Positions 5,271 through 7,204 of a stretch of 7,204 nt of DNA are shown here, piece after piece. Made by a program: the position numbers and the translations under genes. This stretch comes from Actinomycetes bacterium. Lineage in GTDB: Bacteria; Actinomycetota; Actinomycetes; Actinomycetales; Cellulomonadaceae. The notes beneath the pieces are model-generated. The model was not told the DNA's origin. It did not search any database and saw nothing but the letters and a program-made list of their open reading frames with translations. How positions within the stretch are numbered: position 1 is the first letter of the stretch; each line of letters begins with the position of its first letter. The stretch covers positions 1 through 7,204 of the forward strand of contig JAEXPS010000172.1 in the NCBI GenBank assembly GCA_023438885.1. The letters run 5' to 3'.

Positions 5271-5282
5271 ATCGCGGGCGGT

Positions 5283-5297
5283 TAGGGTCGGTCCGTG
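5283..5297 (+). promoter_or_regulatory. Leaderless-type promoter of the oxidoreductase gene
   Basis: TAGGGT (5283-5288), six bases, then the GTG start at 5295, with no Shine-Dalgarno. The geometry is identical to that at the RDD gene and lipA. Confidence 0.55.
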
Positions 5298-6317
5298 GAG
5301 CACCTGCGCGTGGGTCTTGTCGGGTACGGGATGGCCGGGCGGAAGATCCACGCGCCGCTGCTCAAGCAGCTGGGGCAGCGCGTCACCGTGGTCGTCACCC
5401 GCTCACGCGGGGACCAGGTCGCCGCCGACTGGCCGCGTGCCCTGGTCGTGCCGGACGTCCCTGCTCTCCTGGAGCACGCCTCGACGCTGGACCTCGTGGT
5501 GGTCGCCAGCCCGACGAAGGAGCACGCCGGCAACGTCGGCGACCTGTTGCGTGCCGGCCTGCCCGTGCTCGTCGACAAGCCGATCGCCACCACCGAGCAG
5601 GACGCCGGTGAGCTGGTGCGGGTCGCCACGCGCCACGGCGGCCGCCTCACGGTGTTCCACAACCGCCGGTGGGACCCGGAGCAACTGACGCTGGCAGCCC
5701 TGCTGCGCCGGGGCGAGCTGGGCCGCGTGCACCGCTTCGAGCGGCGCTGGGAGAGGTACCGGCCGGTGCCGCAGCGGCGCTGGAAGGAGCAGGACACCGC
5801 GAGCGGTGGCCTGCTGCTCGACCTCGGCGCGCACCTGGTCGACTCGGCGACCCAGCTGTTCGGGCCCGTGACCAGCGTCTTCGCCGAGCTGAGGAGTGTG
5901 ACGACGCCGGCGCCCGACGACGTGTTCCTCGCCCTGACGCACGCCCCGGACGCGGACGGCCTCTCGGTGATCAGCCACCTGTGGGCCGCTGCGCTCGTCG
6001 GCGCGCCCGGTCCGCGCACCCGTGTGCTGGGGGAGAAGGGCGCGTACCTGGTCACCAGCTTCGAGGGGGAGGCGACCCCGTTCGCCGCGTTCGACGAAGG
6101 CGCGCCGCCGCACGAGGGTTGGCTGGTGCGCGGCACGGAGCGCACTCCGGTTCCGGCCGAGCCCGGTGGGCACGTGGACCTGTACCGCGCGGTCGTGCGG
6201 TGGGCTGCCGAGGGCGGGCCCCCACCGGTCGACCCGCTGGACGCCGTGCGGGTGGCCCGCGTGCTGGACGCCGCACGCGTCGCGGCGCGCGAGGGCCGCG
6301 TGGTCCGTCTCTCCTGA
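5295..6317 (+). CDS. Gfo/Idh/MocA family oxidoreductase (YdgJ/IolW-like)
   Basis: Predicted cytosolic NAD(P)-dependent dehydrogenase acting on a sugar, inositol or related polyol; the substrate is not shown by the sequence. The 340-aa product is full length. The N-terminal Rossmann domain starts with VGLVGYGMAGRKIHAPLL (6-23). The family EKP-type motif is DKP (94-96), with the catalytic lysine K95. FHNRRWD (121-127) and the RERW-like stretch ERYRPVPQRRW (153-163) closely resemble E. coli YdgJ and Bacillus IolW, which act as scyllo-inositol dehydrogenases. GGLLLDLGAHLVD (171-183) supplies the active-site D176 and H180. The GTG start is supported by the immediate Rossmann strand and the upstream TAGGGT. 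It is divergent from lipB; a functional tie to lipoate is not evident. No sugar transporter or regulator genes are in view. Confidence 0.93.
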   Translation: MEHLRVGLVGYGMAGRKIHAPLLKQLGQRVTVVVTRSRGDQVAADWPRALVVPDVPALLEHASTLDLVVVASPTKEHAGNVGDLLRAGLPVLVDKPIATTEQDAGELVRVATRHGGRLTVFHNRRWDPEQLTLAALLRRGELGRVHRFERRWERYRPVPQRRWKEQDTASGGLLLDLGAHLVDSATQLFGPVTSVFAELRSVTTPAPDDVFLALTHAPDADGLSVISHLWAAALVGAPGPRTRVLGEKGAYLVTSFEGEATPFAAFDEGAPPHEGWLVRGTERTPVPAEPGGHVDLYRAVVRWAAEGGPPPVDPLDAVRVARVLDAARVAAREGRVVRLS

Positions 6318-6322
6318 TCCCC

Positions 6323-6343
6323 GGACCGCCCGAGTGGCGGACC
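6323..6343. terminator. Weak hairpin after the oxidoreductase gene
   Basis: GGACCGCC (6323-6330) and GGCGGACC (6336-6343) can pair around a five-base loop, with one A-A mismatch in an eight-base stem. It starts six bases after the stop codon and has no U-tract. It could end the oxidoreductase transcript, but read-through into the next gene, 77 bases away, is also possible. Confidence 0.3.
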
Positions 6344-6394
6344 CTGTGGACAACCGGGTCCAGGACGTGGCGCGGTCGGCTTCGATGAGGCGCC

Positions 6395-7204
6395 ATGAGC
6401 GTGCCGCCTCCCGATGTCGCCGCCGCGCTGGGCGCGCGCGGGCTGATCCCGACCGGCCGGGTCGGCGTGTGCGGGGGGTGGCTCGCGCGCTCCCCGGACG
6501 GCGAGCTCGTCGAGCTTGTCGGGCTGCCTGGCGGGGACGACGAGCCCGCGGCGGCTGCCCTGCCGGCGTTGCGCCACGACCACCTGGTACCGGTGCTCGA
6601 GGTGGTCGAGCTCGGTGCCGGCCGGTGCGGGCTCGTCGTGGGGCACGTCGCCGGGCTGACGCTCCAGGCGGTGCTCCGGGCCCGGGTGCCGCTGACGGAC
6701 CCCGAGATCGCCACGCTGGCCATCCCGCTCGCCGAGGCCCTCGATGCGCTGCACGCGGCCGGCGCCGCTCACGGCCCGTTCGACGCCGGGTGCGTGATCC
6801 TCACCGGCGAGGGCAAGCCGGTGCTGGCGGCACCGTCCGCGCCGGGTGCCCCGCCGGACGGCGACCTGCCCCACCTGCTGGCGCTGCTCCTCGCGGCGAT
6901 GCCGCCACCGATGGACCTGCCGGCCGAGTGGGACGACGAACCCGCGCTGCGTCCCCTGCTCGAGGACCTGCTGCGGGGCGGGTGTCCCTCCGGCGCACGG
7001 CTGGCCCAGGTGTGCTTCGACACCGTGGACCCCGAGCCGATCCGCCTGCCGGACGCCGGGGCGATGGCGCGAGCACACGTGCTGGACCCGCGCGGGCAAG
7101 CCCGGGCGCCGGTCGCCGCCGCTGCCCGCTCCGCACGACTGCCACCCCGGCCGTCGTCGGGGTCGGCGTCGGGTTCTCGCCGTGGTGAGGTGTCGGGGAC
7201 GCGC
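6395..7204 (+). CDS. Kinase-fold protein lacking all catalytic residues (pseudokinase), 3' end outside window
   Basis: Open frame from ATG 6395 to the window end with no stop (270 codons seen). Third positions are strongly G/C, marking this frame as coding. The pattern follows a Ser/Thr kinase fold: GWLARSPDGELVELVGL (28-44) for the N-lobe, LRHDHLVPVLEV (59-70) for strand 4, GLVVGHVAGLTLQAVL (79-94) for the hinge, and ALDALHAAGAAHG (115-127) leading to the catalytic loop. Key residues are lost: VAIK lysine to V42, helix-C Glu about A52, HRD Asp to P128, loop Lys to D130, Asn to C133, and DFG to about APS (146-148). The activation segment and much of the C-lobe are very short. From about 236 the sequence is an Ala/Pro/Ser/Arg linker, perhaps before a membrane segment. 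The start has GAGG four bases upstream. Catalysis is unlikely; a scaffold or sensor role is a guess. Confidence 0.75.
   Translation, partial: MSVPPPDVAAALGARGLIPTGRVGVCGGWLARSPDGELVELVGLPGGDDEPAAAALPALRHDHLVPVLEVVELGAGRCGLVVGHVAGLTLQAVLRARVPLTDPEIATLAIPLAEALDALHAAGAAHGPFDAGCVILTGEGKPVLAAPSAPGAPPDGDLPHLLALLLAAMPPPMDLPAEWDDEPALRPLLEDLLRGGCPSGARLAQVCFDTVDPEPIRLPDAGAMARAHVLDPRGQARAPVAAAARSARLPPRPSSGSASGSRRGEVSGTR

Noticed and set aside
6347..6352. TGGACA as a -35 element for the kinase-like gene
   Set aside because: No TANNNT hexamer lies at 16-19 bp downstream, so no promoter can be supported.
5282..7099. Long leftward open frame (about 605 codons) opposite the oxidoreductase and kinase-like genes
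   Set aside because: It is antisense to two better-supported genes, has no recognisable domain, and its composition is Arg/Ser/Pro-rich shadow sequence.
6022..7188. 388-codon rightward frame overlapping the oxidoreductase end and the kinase-like gene
   Set aside because: Arg/Ala/Gly/Pro-rich shadow of two real frames; the frame from ATG 6395 has the proper third-position bias and fold-like patterns.

Overview
The window is chromosomal DNA from a high-GC actinobacterium. GC is very high throughout by eye, and third codon positions in the real genes are almost all G or C. Gene content and protein styles fit Actinomycetota, most likely Micrococcales (Cellulomonas-like); the genus is inference. 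No mobile element, CRISPR array, rRNA or tRNA was seen.

Layout, left to right. (1) 45-1469 minus: glnA, type I glutamine synthetase with its adenylylation tyrosine. (2) 1470-1625: a divergent regulatory region with a two-part GlnR-like operator, a glnA promoter and a promoter for the RDD gene. (3) 1626-2108 plus: small RDD-family membrane protein, converging on (4) 2116-2859 minus: DUF4191 membrane protein. (5) 2871-3896 minus: lipA, lipoyl synthase, 11 bp upstream of the DUF4191 gene. (6) 4024-4524 plus: HemG-like flavodoxin-domain protein, head-to-head with lipA and tail-to-tail with (7) 4547-5206 minus: lipB, octanoyltransferase. (8) 5295-6317 plus: YdgJ/IolW-like Gfo/Idh/MocA oxidoreductase, divergent from lipB. 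(9) 6395 to the window end, plus: an incomplete gene for a protein with the outline of a Ser/Thr kinase fold but none of the catalytic residues.

How it works together: LipB loads octanoate from octanoyl-ACP onto lipoyl domains, and LipA inserts the two sulfurs. From memory, the lipB-lipA-DUF4191-RDD-glnA neighbourhood matches Mycobacterium tuberculosis Rv2217-Rv2218-Rv2219-Rv2219A-Rv2220. Here it is altered: a flavodoxin-type gene on the opposite strand separates lipB from lipA, and the RDD gene points against its neighbours.

The main non-gene signals are: (a) a -10-like TANNNT hexamer 6-8 nt before the start codon of five genes that lack a Shine-Dalgarno, the signature of leaderless mRNAs; (b) tandem GlnR-type half-boxes upstream of glnA; (c) compact stem-loops at both convergent gene ends that contain the stop codons; (d) a degenerate pseudokinase at the right edge.
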